Assembly (NCBI GenBank): GCA_027578815.1
Contig: JANBTH010000111.1
Location: 1-34,044 of the forward strand
Length of the DNA: 34,044 bases
Origin: Coemansia sp. RSA 1804
Taxonomy: Eukaryota; Kickxellomycota; Kickxellomycetes; Kickxellales; Kickxellaceae
Direction of reading: 5' to 3'
A program made the position numbers and the translations under genes. The notes under the pieces were generated by a model that ran no database searches, was not told where the DNA came from, and was given only the letters and a program-made list of their open reading frames with translations. Of this stretch, positions 1 through 8,353 are shown piece after piece; within the stretch, counting starts at the first letter, position 1; each line of letters opens with the position of its first letter.

Positions 1-198
1 AAGCGCGCAGCATAAGCGAATTAAACCCCGTATATATGTGGAAATTATAACATAACAGTACAAATATTTTGAACAAGGTTGTTCCCGTTTCTAAAATATT
101 ATAATATTATAATATAAATTATATGATATTCAGCTATGGCCGATGCTTACATTTACATCTGAAAAGATTGGTCTGCAAGTAAAGAAAAAAGTGTCGGA

Positions 199-1334
199 CT
201 ACACCTTTGCCTTGACAATGGTTTTGCCAAAGTTCTTGCCTTCGTACAGGTTAATAAGAGCGCGAGGCGCATTGGCTAGTCCCTCGGTAACGTCGACCTT
301 GTACTGGATCTTGCCTTCCTTGTAGAGCTTTGACACCTTGTTGAAAAACTCATTATGCGCTTGGTCGTTGTAGTGTTCAAAGACAATGAAGCCCTGGACG
401 GTGGCCTTCTGGACAAGGATTCTTGTAAAGTTCTTCACACCATACACTTGGTCCGGCGACGAGAGATTGTACTGGGTGATTGCACCACAGACGATAATAC
501 GCACATGTATATTGATATTGGCAAGCGCGCCGTCAAGGAAAGGGCCACCGACATTGTCATAATATATGTCAATACCTTGTGGTGCGGCCTTCTTGATAGC
601 TTCCGTGTAGTCTCCGCATGTCTTGTAGTTGAATGCGACATCTGCACCAAGGCTTTTGACATACTCGACTTTGTCATCGGAGCCAGCAACAGCAACAACC
701 TTCAGACCGCGAGCCTTTGCGATCTGCACAGCCATCTGGCCAACAGCGCCGGAGGCAGACGAAACAAGAATAGTCTCACCAGCCTTGGGTTTTCCAATAA
801 CTATAGTGCCGTAGTATGCAGTGTAGGAGGGCATACTGAGGACGCCAACAAAGTCAATCGGATCGACCTTGGTCTTAGGCTGGGGCTTGGACAGCTCCTT
901 CGCATTGACGGTGTATTCGGACTCCCATTTACCACTGTCATGAAGAACGATGTCTCCTTCCTTATAGCCCGTGCTTGTTGAAGCGACTACCTCGCCAACC
1001 AGATAGTTGGTGATTGTCTGTCCAGCGACGTAGCTATCAACATAGCTGTCCTTGGTGCCAGTGATACGGCCACGCTGGTAGGGGTCAACAGAGTAGTAGA
1101 GAGGGCGGAGGAGCACCTGGTTGTTCTTGAGCTGATTTTTGGTAGGTGCCTGGATCTTTTCAACACTAAAATCCGACTCCTTGAGATAACCGCTAGGAAC
1201 GAGGTGCTTGAGTGAAACGCGTGTAGCTTGAGGAGACTTTTTCTTTCTATGGCTGTTAGTAGGGGCTATTATTTATTTCAGGGAAATAATATGTAAAACG
1301 GGGCTAGTTCTTATAACAAGCGGATAGGAATCAT
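199..1334 (-). CDS. NADP-dependent medium-chain reductase, PTGR/alkenal-reductase type
   Basis: This is a zinc-independent medium-chain dehydrogenase/reductase of the prostaglandin/2-alkenal reductase (CurA-like) family, which reduces double bonds of alpha,beta-unsaturated carbonyls with NADPH. The N-terminal motif SVDPYQRGR and the Rossmann stretch SSASGAVGQMAVQIAK are diagnostic. The long open frame (stop 199-201) has no usable ATG inside. It reads back through LKHLVPSGYLKESDF, as the family does, to about 1246, where the minus strand shows TACTAAC followed by CATAG, a branch site and splice acceptor. A phase-compatible first exon is 1318-1334 (ATG at 1334, encoding MIPIR plus two bases), with an intron at 1247-1317. 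That model gives 354 residues, a normal family length. The family and the main exon are secure; the first exon is a guess. It is divergent from the thioesterase gene. Confidence 0.82.
1247..1317 (-). other. Candidate intron 1 of the reductase gene
   Basis: On the minus strand this piece starts with GTTATA and ends with TACTAACAGCCATAG, a perfect branch-site consensus shortly before an acceptor AG. It is needed because the conserved N-terminal coding sequence of the reductase runs up to this acceptor without a start codon. The donor is weak. Another phase-compatible donor (GTATTT, further upstream on the minus strand) would give a different first exon. Confidence 0.4.
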
Positions 1335-1761
1335 CCGGCGTTTAAATACGCGAAGAGGGCTAGAAGGATACAAGATTTTGCTACTAGCATAAAATATAGC
1401 ATAACCGCACGTTGTTTTGCATAAAGTGACTAAAGCAGACTCGTTGTTCTAGCTATTCTTTTCACGCTTTAATTCAACGCCTAATAGTCAAGGTGTTTCA
1501 AACATCCCCGTATACTGGAATGGGCTGTATTAGCTACCAGGTCAGCGTATAGAAAAGGAAAATATAGGTCACAAAAGTATCTTAACAAGAAACCGACAAT
1601 GGTCTATGGATCTGCAAGCAAAGAGGATGAGCCGCTAGCAGCAAAAGTTTGTTGATGCAGCTGTAAACGCGCTTTTGCTGTCTCGCTCTTCTCTTCTCAC
1701 CCAAACTCTATTTTTCCCACTTTTATCCATTATATTTGTTTTTCTGTTCTATCTCAATTAT

Positions 1762-2544
1762 ATGCTAAAGGCATTTCTCTGCGGATTAGTTCTTCTTTTA
1801 GCATTTAGAATCGGTTACATCACCACACGACCCAACGGGACAAGCAACCCAAACATATACCAGAGAATGAGCACCCTGCCAGCAGCCATAGTTCGCGCAC
1901 GCAGCACGCACACAGCGTCAGTGATATTCATCCATGGGCTTGGAGACAGCGGGCACGGCTGGGTGCCTGTGGCACAAATACTGTCACAGTCGCTCCCGCA
2001 TGTCAAATTCATCATGCCGCACGCGCCCGAGCAGGCAGTGACAGTGAACGGCGGGTTCCGGATGCCGTCGTGGTACGACATCAAGTCCCTGGAGAAGATA
2101 GCTGGAGACGAGGACGAGGCAGGAATGAATGCGTCGATGATGAAGATCAACGACCTGATTAGGAGCGAGGTGGATGCGGGGATCCCGGCCAACCGCATCG
2201 TGCTTGGCGGATTCAGCCAGGGCGCAGCGCTGACGCTGTTCACTGGGCTGCAGTCGGAGCGCAGGTTTGCGGGTCTTGCAGTGCTGAGCGGGTACCTGCC
2301 GATTCGGGACAAAATCCTGACCAGAGCCACCGACGCCAGCAAGAAGGTGCCTGTGTTCCAGGCACACGGCACAGCTGACGAGGTCGTGATGTTCCAGTAC
2401 GGCGAGATGACCAGCGAAGTCCTAAAGAAGAACGGATACAACGTCGATTTCAGAACTTACAGGCACATGGGCCATTCGACGTGCAATGATGAGATCAAGG
2501 ATCTGGGGCAGTTCCTTTCCAAGCAGCTCCCAGAGCAGAGCTAA
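1762..2544 (+). CDS. Acyl-protein thioesterase / lysophospholipase (APT1 type)
   Basis: This is an alpha/beta-hydrolase that removes palmitoyl groups from S-acylated proteins. From the ATG at 1762 it has 260 residues. The catalytic triad is visible: Ser152 in GGFSQG, Asp206 in HGTADEV and His238 in GHSTC. The oxyanion region is FIHGLGDSGHGW. A second in-frame ATG at 1867 starts MSTLPAAIVRA, which matches the usual start of cytosolic APT1 (about 225 residues). Starting at 1762 instead adds a hydrophobic segment (FLCGLVLLLAFRIGYI) that looks like a membrane anchor or signal anchor. The frame is also open upstream of 1762, but only with a non-ATG codon. The family is clear; which start is used is open, and both could be. 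Confidence 0.9.
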   Translation: MLKAFLCGLVLLLAFRIGYITTRPNGTSNPNIYQRMSTLPAAIVRARSTHTASVIFIHGLGDSGHGWVPVAQILSQSLPHVKFIMPHAPEQAVTVNGGFRMPSWYDIKSLEKIAGDEDEAGMNASMMKINDLIRSEVDAGIPANRIVLGGFSQGAALTLFTGLQSERRFAGLAVLSGYLPIRDKILTRATDASKKVPVFQAHGTADEVVMFQYGEMTSEVLKKNGYNVDFRTYRHMGHSTCNDEIKDLGQFLSKQLPEQS

Positions 2545-2878
2545 TTGAGGCACTCACTCACGAAGAACCAACAGCAGGTCTTTCGCATTTTTTTAATTTC
2601 CTGGGCACGCACTCTTTACTCCGCAAACTCAAACGCACGACTGTGTCGTGTAGCGATGCCAAGAATGGCTCTATTTTCCTTCCAATTTCCTTTGGTTCTT
2701 TATGTGGGTTCTTTCTCACCTTTTACTTTCTTGCAATGCTTTTAATTTCCTAATTATTCCAATCCGAAAGACATTGGTACTCTTTTATTCGCTATTCTTT
2801 ATTCTTTATACATCATTGTCCTTTAACACAGTTAGAACAGGCGAACAGGAAGAGACACATAAACATTATACTATTTAG
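2545..2878. other. Intergenic: thioesterase 3' region and IST1 promoter
   Basis: AT-rich sequence between two genes on the same strand. It holds T-rich tracts after the thioesterase stop and an A-rich stretch just before the IST1 start. I see no supportable gene or structured RNA here. Confidence 0.5.
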
Positions 2879-3865
2879 ATGCAGTTTCCCATCCACAAAC
2901 TCAAAGTTCAGCTGCGACTCGCAATTCAGCGACTGCGGCTGTACCAAGCAAAGCAAGAGTCGCTGAATGCCAAGTCGCGGCGCGAGATAGCAGCAGTTCT
3001 GGAGGCAGGCAAGACGGAGAGCGCCCGAATCCGGGTGGAGGGCATAATACGCGAAGACTTTAACATTGAGGCGATGGAGCTTGTGGAGCTGAGCTGCGAG
3101 CTCCTGGCAGCGCGGATAGGGCTCGTAGAGCAGGCACGGTCTCTGGATGCCAAAGATGACGGTGTAAGCGAGGCGGCGTCATCGATCATCTATGCGTCGG
3201 CGCGTCTGGATGTCAAGGAACTTGTACTGATCCGCGAACTCTTGGTGGGCAAGTACGGAAAGGAAGCGGTGCTACGCGCAATGGATGGAAAGGACGCTAA
3301 TGTGAATCAGCGTCTGATGCAGAAGCTTGGCGTGAATGCGCCCCCGCCAGAGCTTGTTACCTCGTATCTGAGGGAAATTGCCGATGCGTATGGCGTTGCC
3401 TGGCGTCCCAAAGGCGAGAGCAAGGCTGACGATAGCGAGGATGGTAGTGGTGGCGGTCCGCCAAGCGGCGCAGTTCCCGAAGCACCTGCCGAGGCCGAGG
3501 GGATTTCTGGCGACGACCCAGCGGATGCTGAAGTAGAAGAGGCCAATCCGCAATCAGAGTCGCACACAGATCAGCAGTCTGAAGCCGAAGGTGCTCAGAC
3601 AGAAAATGACGACGCTGAAAAACTGCCACCGGTGCCCAAGGCCGCGTCAGAGGAAGGCGTGGCCAAGAAAGACGACGGCTCCAAGGAGGAGAGCATGGAA
3701 CGCACAAAGAGCGCGACGGCTGTGGCTGAGCCAAAAAAGACGCCCAGGGGAAAGAGCCCGGTGGCCAAGCCGGCTCTCTCCAAGGCCAGGAGCAGACAGG
3801 CGGACGACGGGATGCCGTCGCTGGAGGAGCTGCAACAGCGGCTGGATGCGCTGAAGCGACCATAG
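2879..3865 (+). CDS. IST1: Ist1, ESCRT-III-associated protein
   Basis: 328 residues. The N-terminal ~165 residues are an IST1 domain, with charged helices and the family signature around SLNAKSRREIAAVLEAG, ARIRVEGIIREDF and VKELVLIRELLVGKYG. Ist1 binds Did2/CHMP1 and the AAA ATPase Vps4 and tunes ESCRT-III disassembly in endosomal sorting, cytokinesis and membrane repair. After a Pro, Glu and Ala-rich acidic linker the protein ends in SLEELQQRLDALKRP. This fits a MIT-interacting motif (MIM1, acidic-x-x-L-x-x-R-L-x-x-L-K), the expected Vps4 docking site. The gene is intronless and the ATG at 2879 starts the conserved domain directly. It is isolated, with the convergent F-box gene downstream. 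Confidence 0.93.
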   Translation: MQFPIHKLKVQLRLAIQRLRLYQAKQESLNAKSRREIAAVLEAGKTESARIRVEGIIREDFNIEAMELVELSCELLAARIGLVEQARSLDAKDDGVSEAASSIIYASARLDVKELVLIRELLVGKYGKEAVLRAMDGKDANVNQRLMQKLGVNAPPPELVTSYLREIADAYGVAWRPKGESKADDSEDGSGGGPPSGAVPEAPAEAEGISGDDPADAEVEEANPQSESHTDQQSEAEGAQTENDDAEKLPPVPKAASEEGVAKKDDGSKEESMERTKSATAVAEPKKTPRGKSPVAKPALSKARSRQADDGMPSLEELQQRLDALKRP

Positions 3866-4192
3866 AGCGATGTACTGCGATGTTTGGTGCACAGCTCTTT
3901 TTGTAATATCAGATAATAGTCAAGTTGTGATCCAGGGTATGTCAACAGATGATTTATAGAGCAAATATCACAACATCTCCACTAAGGCAAAGTACGCAAC
4001 ATTTACCACACTTGACGATGCATGGACAACCGCTGTCAAGATTGCTGAACTGGCTGGGCAGAAATCCACCGCCACCACGAAACACTACAGTCAACTATAA
4101 TATATCAATTATATAATTATTAAAATAAAGAAATATGGTAGAGCTTAAAGCAACCAAAACACAATGTCCTGCTAGCCGTTGAGTCGATCTAC
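3866..4192. other. Convergent intergenic region
   Basis: The 3' ends of IST1 (plus) and the F-box gene (minus) face each other here. The sequence is AT-rich (ATATATCAATTATATAATTA type) with no open frame or RNA structure that I can support. It probably carries two overlapping polyadenylation regions. Confidence 0.5.
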
Positions 4193-5815
4193 TTAACTTA
4201 AGCTAAAGTTAACATGTGGAAACTTTTCTGGCAAGAAACTATCCGCGACATACGAATATAAAAACCCATAGACTCCAATATCTCTCAACGTTGTTGTTCG
4301 TAGAAGCAAATGGTTGAAAAAGACAAGGTAGTGGTATGGATTCTCTGTTTCATAACTATGAATGCGAAGTTTTTCAATTCTGGTATCCAGCAACTCGAAG
4401 TCTCCCTGTTCCTCTTCTTCCAGTCCAGATTGAATGATTGACATGGATTCGTCAATGAAAAGTATCTTACTAACGCTAATCGATCGAAGGTTGTAGATGT
4501 TGGCAATAAGCTCCAAAACCCCATCAAACCCGGTATCATCAACTGTTAGGTTAGTAATATTCACCCATGATACTGTTCTTGTAGTGTCAACTGGCGAAGT
4601 AAAATGGGCTACGCAGGAGCTCCCAATCGTGGTATATCCAAAATAACGGTCCAAGACCTTGTGGAGGTCGTCAACAGGAGCGGTTGCCCCTGATACGTCG
4701 ATATACATTTTGTTAACTCTTTCGAACCGTAGTCTGCCAGTGGCAATGACTGAAAGTGGAAACCCAGAAATATTCAACTCCTTCAGATGTGTAGGTATCG
4801 TATCTGTGAAAAACACATCGCAATCCATCGGAAAGTCTTGTAAAGTTAAACTCTCTAGCTTTGGAAGCCGTAGCATGTGCGATCCGTATGGTCTAGTCTG
4901 CTTTGAGTGTTTATATGATAGCTCCATCTCTTCATTTGTAACATTTGTGTATGTCAGAACAAGAGTTTTCAGATTTGTGAATTCTATGAATCCAGGCGTC
5001 GTAAAGTCATGGAAAATCCACCATGAGGACTTTTTGTTGGACATGTTGTGTAAACGCAAGTATTGGAGGGATTTGGCATGAAATGAAGAATGCCGATGTG
5101 TATAATCGCTAAGATCTAGTGAAAGCGATGCTAATTCAGTCGAGAATGGTGGTAAGGGAGACTCGATTGGATGATCAAAGTCTAAACTCTGCAAACACGA
5201 TGCATAGTGGTCGATAAAAATATTAAATGCCGATAATAGCACACTATCACGCCAAGCATTTAGTTCCAGATGAGCTATATTTGGTGCTTTGCTCTGGAAA
5301 TCTTGAATTTGCTTTGAAATTGTTACCAAGAGTCCATCCAGATTAATCGTTGTAAACTTTGAAGCTGCTAAAGAAGCCAGGCCACCAGTGAACACAAGCG
5401 AGGAAAGGTTCAGCCAATACCCAACACCAAGTGCTGAAATATCCTTCAAAATATGGCCATATTGACTAATATGTAAACTATGTCCAGTTTTAACTTTTAG
5501 CTTGGACACACAGTCACAGTTGTATTCGTCGCGACCAGTGATAATTCCAAGGTTAGATCTGCAAACAATATCATCCTTAGCGTAATAGATACAGCTGTTT
5601 AGATCTACGGTGGAAGAATATCTGGAATCCAGTGAATGAATATCAACAAAGCCTTGGGAAAACACATTGCTCTTAAACAGCTCATACCACTTGGTGCACA
5701 CCTGAAGCAATGGAAGCTTTAGTTTCCACACGTCAATATCTTTAGCTGGTGGGCCAGATGCGAAATAAAGGATGCGATAGAGAACATCAATATCCAAGTC
5801 GTTTATATGAGCCAT
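4193..5815 (-). CDS. F-box / leucine-rich-repeat-like protein
   Basis: 540 residues. The N-terminus (NDLDIDVLYRILYFAS, then WKLKLPLLQVCTKWYELFKS) has the layout of an F-box, which binds Skp1 in SCF ubiquitin ligases. The rest has spaced Leu-rich strands such as LASLSLDLSDY, LQYLRLHNMS, LKTLVLTYTNVT, LESLTLQDFP and LKELNISGFP, as in irregular LRR substrate-binding regions. The ATG at 5815 precedes the F-box at once. Base composition is clearly AT-richer than in the neighbouring genes, with relaxed codon use, as seen in fast-evolving, expanded fungal F-box families. The substrate is unknown. The F-box call rests on pattern only; LRR-only is the alternative. Confidence 0.72.
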   Translation of the reverse strand: MAHINDLDIDVLYRILYFASGPPAKDIDVWKLKLPLLQVCTKWYELFKSNVFSQGFVDIHSLDSRYSSTVDLNSCIYYAKDDIVCRSNLGIITGRDEYNCDCVSKLKVKTGHSLHISQYGHILKDISALGVGYWLNLSSLVFTGGLASLAASKFTTINLDGLLVTISKQIQDFQSKAPNIAHLELNAWRDSVLLSAFNIFIDHYASCLQSLDFDHPIESPLPPFSTELASLSLDLSDYTHRHSSFHAKSLQYLRLHNMSNKKSSWWIFHDFTTPGFIEFTNLKTLVLTYTNVTNEEMELSYKHSKQTRPYGSHMLRLPKLESLTLQDFPMDCDVFFTDTIPTHLKELNISGFPLSVIATGRLRFERVNKMYIDVSGATAPVDDLHKVLDRYFGYTTIGSSCVAHFTSPVDTTRTVSWVNITNLTVDDTGFDGVLELIANIYNLRSISVSKILFIDESMSIIQSGLEEEEQGDFELLDTRIEKLRIHSYETENPYHYLVFFNHLLLRTTTLRDIGVYGFLYSYVADSFLPEKFPHVNFSLS

Positions 5816-6411
5816 TTTGAAAAAAGAGTATTTAAAAAACTAATATGTGAAAAGCAGAGGAACAAGAGTGGATGCCATGTCTATTATGATGTCAAAAGTA
5901 GTATTGTAACAGAATTGACATGTCTGCAAAGCAGCATTGATTTTTTGATCGTGATGAGTGTGGAAATCACAAATGTCTTTGGCTTCATGAGTGCCAAGGC
6001 AGTTTTGGACAACAAAATACAGATGTCTCAAGCAATGTATTTCAGGAGTGTTGGCTTATCTTTGACGCTTGCTGGTTTGAATCACATACCTGGTTAAAAA
6101 GATATGATGGCCGATTACTAATCAGAAACCGCTATAAAGCCTGCATTTTACAAATCTCCAGACATTGGAAATATTTCGCTGCAATACCGATCATCTAACC
6201 GACTACATTTGTCAACCACTTACAAATGATAATAATAACAGGCAATTTCTAACAATATTACGCCTTGATTTGAAATATAATTTCTTAGTTAAGATAAGGC
6301 AAGAAAACAAACTTCAGGTCAAGATATACAAACAATACAACCCTGTTAGCTTCCAGAACTTTGCTCACATATAAATAAGTTTGCTGGCTACACAGAAATT
6401 AGATTCAAACC
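5816..6411. other. AT-rich intergenic stretch with possible gene remnants
   Basis: This lies between the start of the F-box gene and a small minus-strand ORF. Plus-strand frame pieces look oddly protein-like, including an 84-codon stretch ending at a TAA near 6200 that is rich in Trp and Cys, but no frame has a good start and full length. It may be a decayed gene or chance. No RNA gene seen. Confidence 0.25.
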
Positions 6412-6630
6412 TCAGCCTTCCACGACATGTACAACTTGAGCTGGGGAGCCCTGAAGGTGCAGCTGATTGTATGCCTGTTGGTAAAAACTGTGTCGCAACA
6501 CCAAAACTCTGGTGTCTAAGATATTGATTGGTGGCTGCTGTAGTCGTTGATCTCTTGCTTCTTGACGCATTTCAAGCCGAGATAAAGGCAGGCGTAGTTT
6601 TATTTCTTGTTTCTTTGATCGCTTCTTCAT
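6412..6630 (-). CDS. Small basic hypothetical protein (72 aa)
   Basis: I do not recognise this protein. It starts at an ATG at 6630 in good context (AACCATGAAG). It has a Lys/Arg-rich N-terminus (MKKRSKKQEIKLRLPLSRLE), a charged helix-like stretch, then a mixed C-terminal half ending VVHVVEG. There is no signal peptide or membrane segment. It is head-to-head with the RCC1 gene, with 90 bases between the two start codons, so the pair could share a promoter. It could be a real small nuclear or ribosome-associated protein, the first exon of something longer, or chance. Confidence 0.35.
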   Translation of the reverse strand: MKKRSKKQEIKLRLPLSRLEMRQEARDQRLQQPPINILDTRVLVLRHSFYQQAYNQLHLQGSPAQVVHVVEG

Positions 6631-6720
6631 GGTTTTCTATCCACGCCGTTAATTAATACTGTACATATTTTCCTACATTTGCTAATTTGAGGACAATTCG
6701 TTGCTTGGTGACGTATTTCT

Positions 6721-7950
6721 ATGGTTCGAATTCTTGCTCTCGGGTCAAATTCAGGCGGACAGCTGGCCACAGGCGACACGGAGGACCGGCACCACGCAGC
6801 GGTGTGCTCTTTTGAGCCAGGATCAGAAAGCGTGGCAGAGGATGCTGGCGCATGGGCGGTGTGCGGTGGTGGCAACCACGCGTTCCTGTGGTCCTCAGAC
6901 GGCCGACAGCTGTTTGGATGTGGATACAATAGCAGCGGAGAGCTGGCAGTCAGCAGCGATGCAACGCGGCGCGAGCTGAAGTGGAGGCGTGTGGAGCTTC
7001 CAGACGGGTGCGAAGCGGTGCGCAAGGTGGCGTGCGGGTGGAGTCATACGCTGCTTCTAGGCAGCAATGGACGGGTCTACGCGGCGGGCAGCGGTGAGTT
7101 TGGACAGCTGGGGACTGGCACTTTTTCTTCGTCTTCTGGCTGGACGCAGCTGGCTGCAGATGCGATTGCGTCTACCCGGTTTATCGATATTGCGTGTGGA
7201 CTGCGTCACTCGCTGCTCCTTGCGGCCGATGGATCGGTGTATGCGTGTGGCGCAAACCGCAAGGGCCAGTTGGGCAATGCTGCGCTTGGAGCCAAGGTCG
7301 CCGTGCCCGTGTGCGTATCGCGCGGCTTACCGCCCATTGCAATGGTTGCTTGCGGACGCGCACATTCGCTCATGGTGGCCGCTGACGGCATCACTGTATT
7401 TGCTGCTGGTGACGATCGATTTGCGCAGTGCGGACCAGTTGACGATTCTCTGCCAAAGCACCCGGAAGCACTCTCGTGGCGGCAGTTCCGGTTGTCCCGC
7501 CGTGCGCGCAAGCTGTGTGCTGGGTGGGAGTTTGGGGCGGTGCTCACGGATCCGCCCGAGGATCAACAGCAGCAAGAAAAGAAGGGCGGTGGAACCGTGC
7601 TTATGTGGGGCCGTGCGGATAATGGTCAGTTGGGCTGTGAGTCGTCGTTGGATGGCGCTCTGAGGATGAGGAGAAGCGTGGAACCGGTTCCGTTGGATGG
7701 CGTGATGGATCTGGCGTGTGGATCCAACCATGTGGTGGCCGTGACGCAGGAGCGGAAGGTGTACGCGTGGGGCTGGAATGAGCATGGAAATGCGGGCGAC
7801 CCGTCGCTGCGTGATGTACGGTATCCGCAACCTATCGCTCTTTGTCCTGGTGCTGCTGTAGATGCGGATGCGGATGCGGATGCGTGTCAGCCTTCCGCTC
7901 CAGCTCTCTCCATTGGATGCGGGTACGGGAACACGTATGTTTGTATTTAG
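6721..7950 (+). CDS. RCC1-repeat protein (Ats1/SERGEF-like beta-propeller)
   Basis: 409 residues made of RCC1-type repeats. Repeated motifs include ILALGSNSGGQLATGD at the start, VACGWSHTLLLGSNGRVYAAGSGEFGQLG, IACGLRHSLLLAADGSVYACG, VACGRAHSLMVAA, LMWGRADNGQLG and LACGSNHVVAV with YAWGWNEHGN. The pattern predicts a seven-bladed propeller filling the whole protein, with no extra domain. The size and lack of a nuclear-localising tail fit Ats1/SERGEF-like members better than true RCC1. Yeast Ats1 works with Kti11 in diphthamide and tRNA modification; that role is inferred only. A (GATGCG)4 microsatellite at 7861-7884 encodes an Asp-Ala run near the C-terminus, between the last two repeats. Confidence 0.85.
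   Translation: MVRILALGSNSGGQLATGDTEDRHHAAVCSFEPGSESVAEDAGAWAVCGGGNHAFLWSSDGRQLFGCGYNSSGELAVSSDATRRELKWRRVELPDGCEAVRKVACGWSHTLLLGSNGRVYAAGSGEFGQLGTGTFSSSSGWTQLAADAIASTRFIDIACGLRHSLLLAADGSVYACGANRKGQLGNAALGAKVAVPVCVSRGLPPIAMVACGRAHSLMVAADGITVFAAGDDRFAQCGPVDDSLPKHPEALSWRQFRLSRRARKLCAGWEFGAVLTDPPEDQQQQEKKGGGTVLMWGRADNGQLGCESSLDGALRMRRSVEPVPLDGVMDLACGSNHVVAVTQERKVYAWGWNEHGNAGDPSLRDVRYPQPIALCPGAAVDADADADACQPSAPALSIGCGYGNTYVCI
7861..7884 (+). repeat. (GATGCG)4 microsatellite in the RCC1 gene
   Basis: Four exact copies of the hexamer GATGCG encode alternating Asp-Ala. The unit length keeps the frame, so copy number could vary without breaking the gene. Confidence 0.9.
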
Positions 7951-8097
7951 TTCTGTTTTATGCTTTTCATCAGAGCCTTTTGCTTACGACTAGACTCAGC
8001 AGTTGAAAGGAGCAATAATAATAAAAATGTATTTTTGAGCTGTGATCGGTGACGACGCTATTTCGCGCGTGTTCTCAAGCACAAAACCCAAAGCCAG

Positions 8098-8102
8098 CCA
8101 AT
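8098..8102 (+). promoter_or_regulatory. CCAAT box upstream of MPE1
   Basis: CCAAT sits in GCCAGCCAATC about 250 bases before the MPE1 start codon. The same 11-mer occurs again with CCAAT at 32660-32664. CCAAT is the core of the HAP/NF-Y site; binding here is an inference. Confidence 0.3.
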
Positions 8103-8114
8103 CCGCCAAAGGGC

Positions 8115-8144
8115 TTCCTTTTCTTTTCTTTTCTTTTCTTTTCC
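8115..8144 (+). repeat. (CTTTT)n pyrimidine tract
   Basis: About five copies of CTTTT in tandem, upstream of MPE1. This is a pyrimidine-rich promoter-type tract similar to others before genes in this window. Confidence 0.8.
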
Positions 8145-8353
8145 CAACTTTTTTCTTTCCAATTCCCAATACTATTAAAAATAAATTAAAATTTCCTTCT
8201 TTTTCTATTATAAATATCAATAACACAACGAATCAATCTTGTCCTGGCAATTACTTTTTCTTCTTCATTTAGCTTGTGATCTCAATCCGTGTTTTATACA
8301 GTAATAAGGATTCTGGCCCGACAAATCTCACCCAATCTTTCTACTGCTAGGGC

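Larger units (their letters stand above)
7951..8353. other. Intergenic: MPE1 promoter region
   Basis: Between the RCC1 stop and the MPE1 start. It contains a CCAAT box in GCCAGCCAATC (CCAAT at 8098-8102), followed by a (CTTTT)n tract at about 8115-8144 and further T-rich sequence. No gene seen. Confidence 0.55.

Noticed and set aside
355..981. 208-codon ORF opposite the reductase
   Set aside because: Shadow of the real minus-strand gene, which has clear family motifs.
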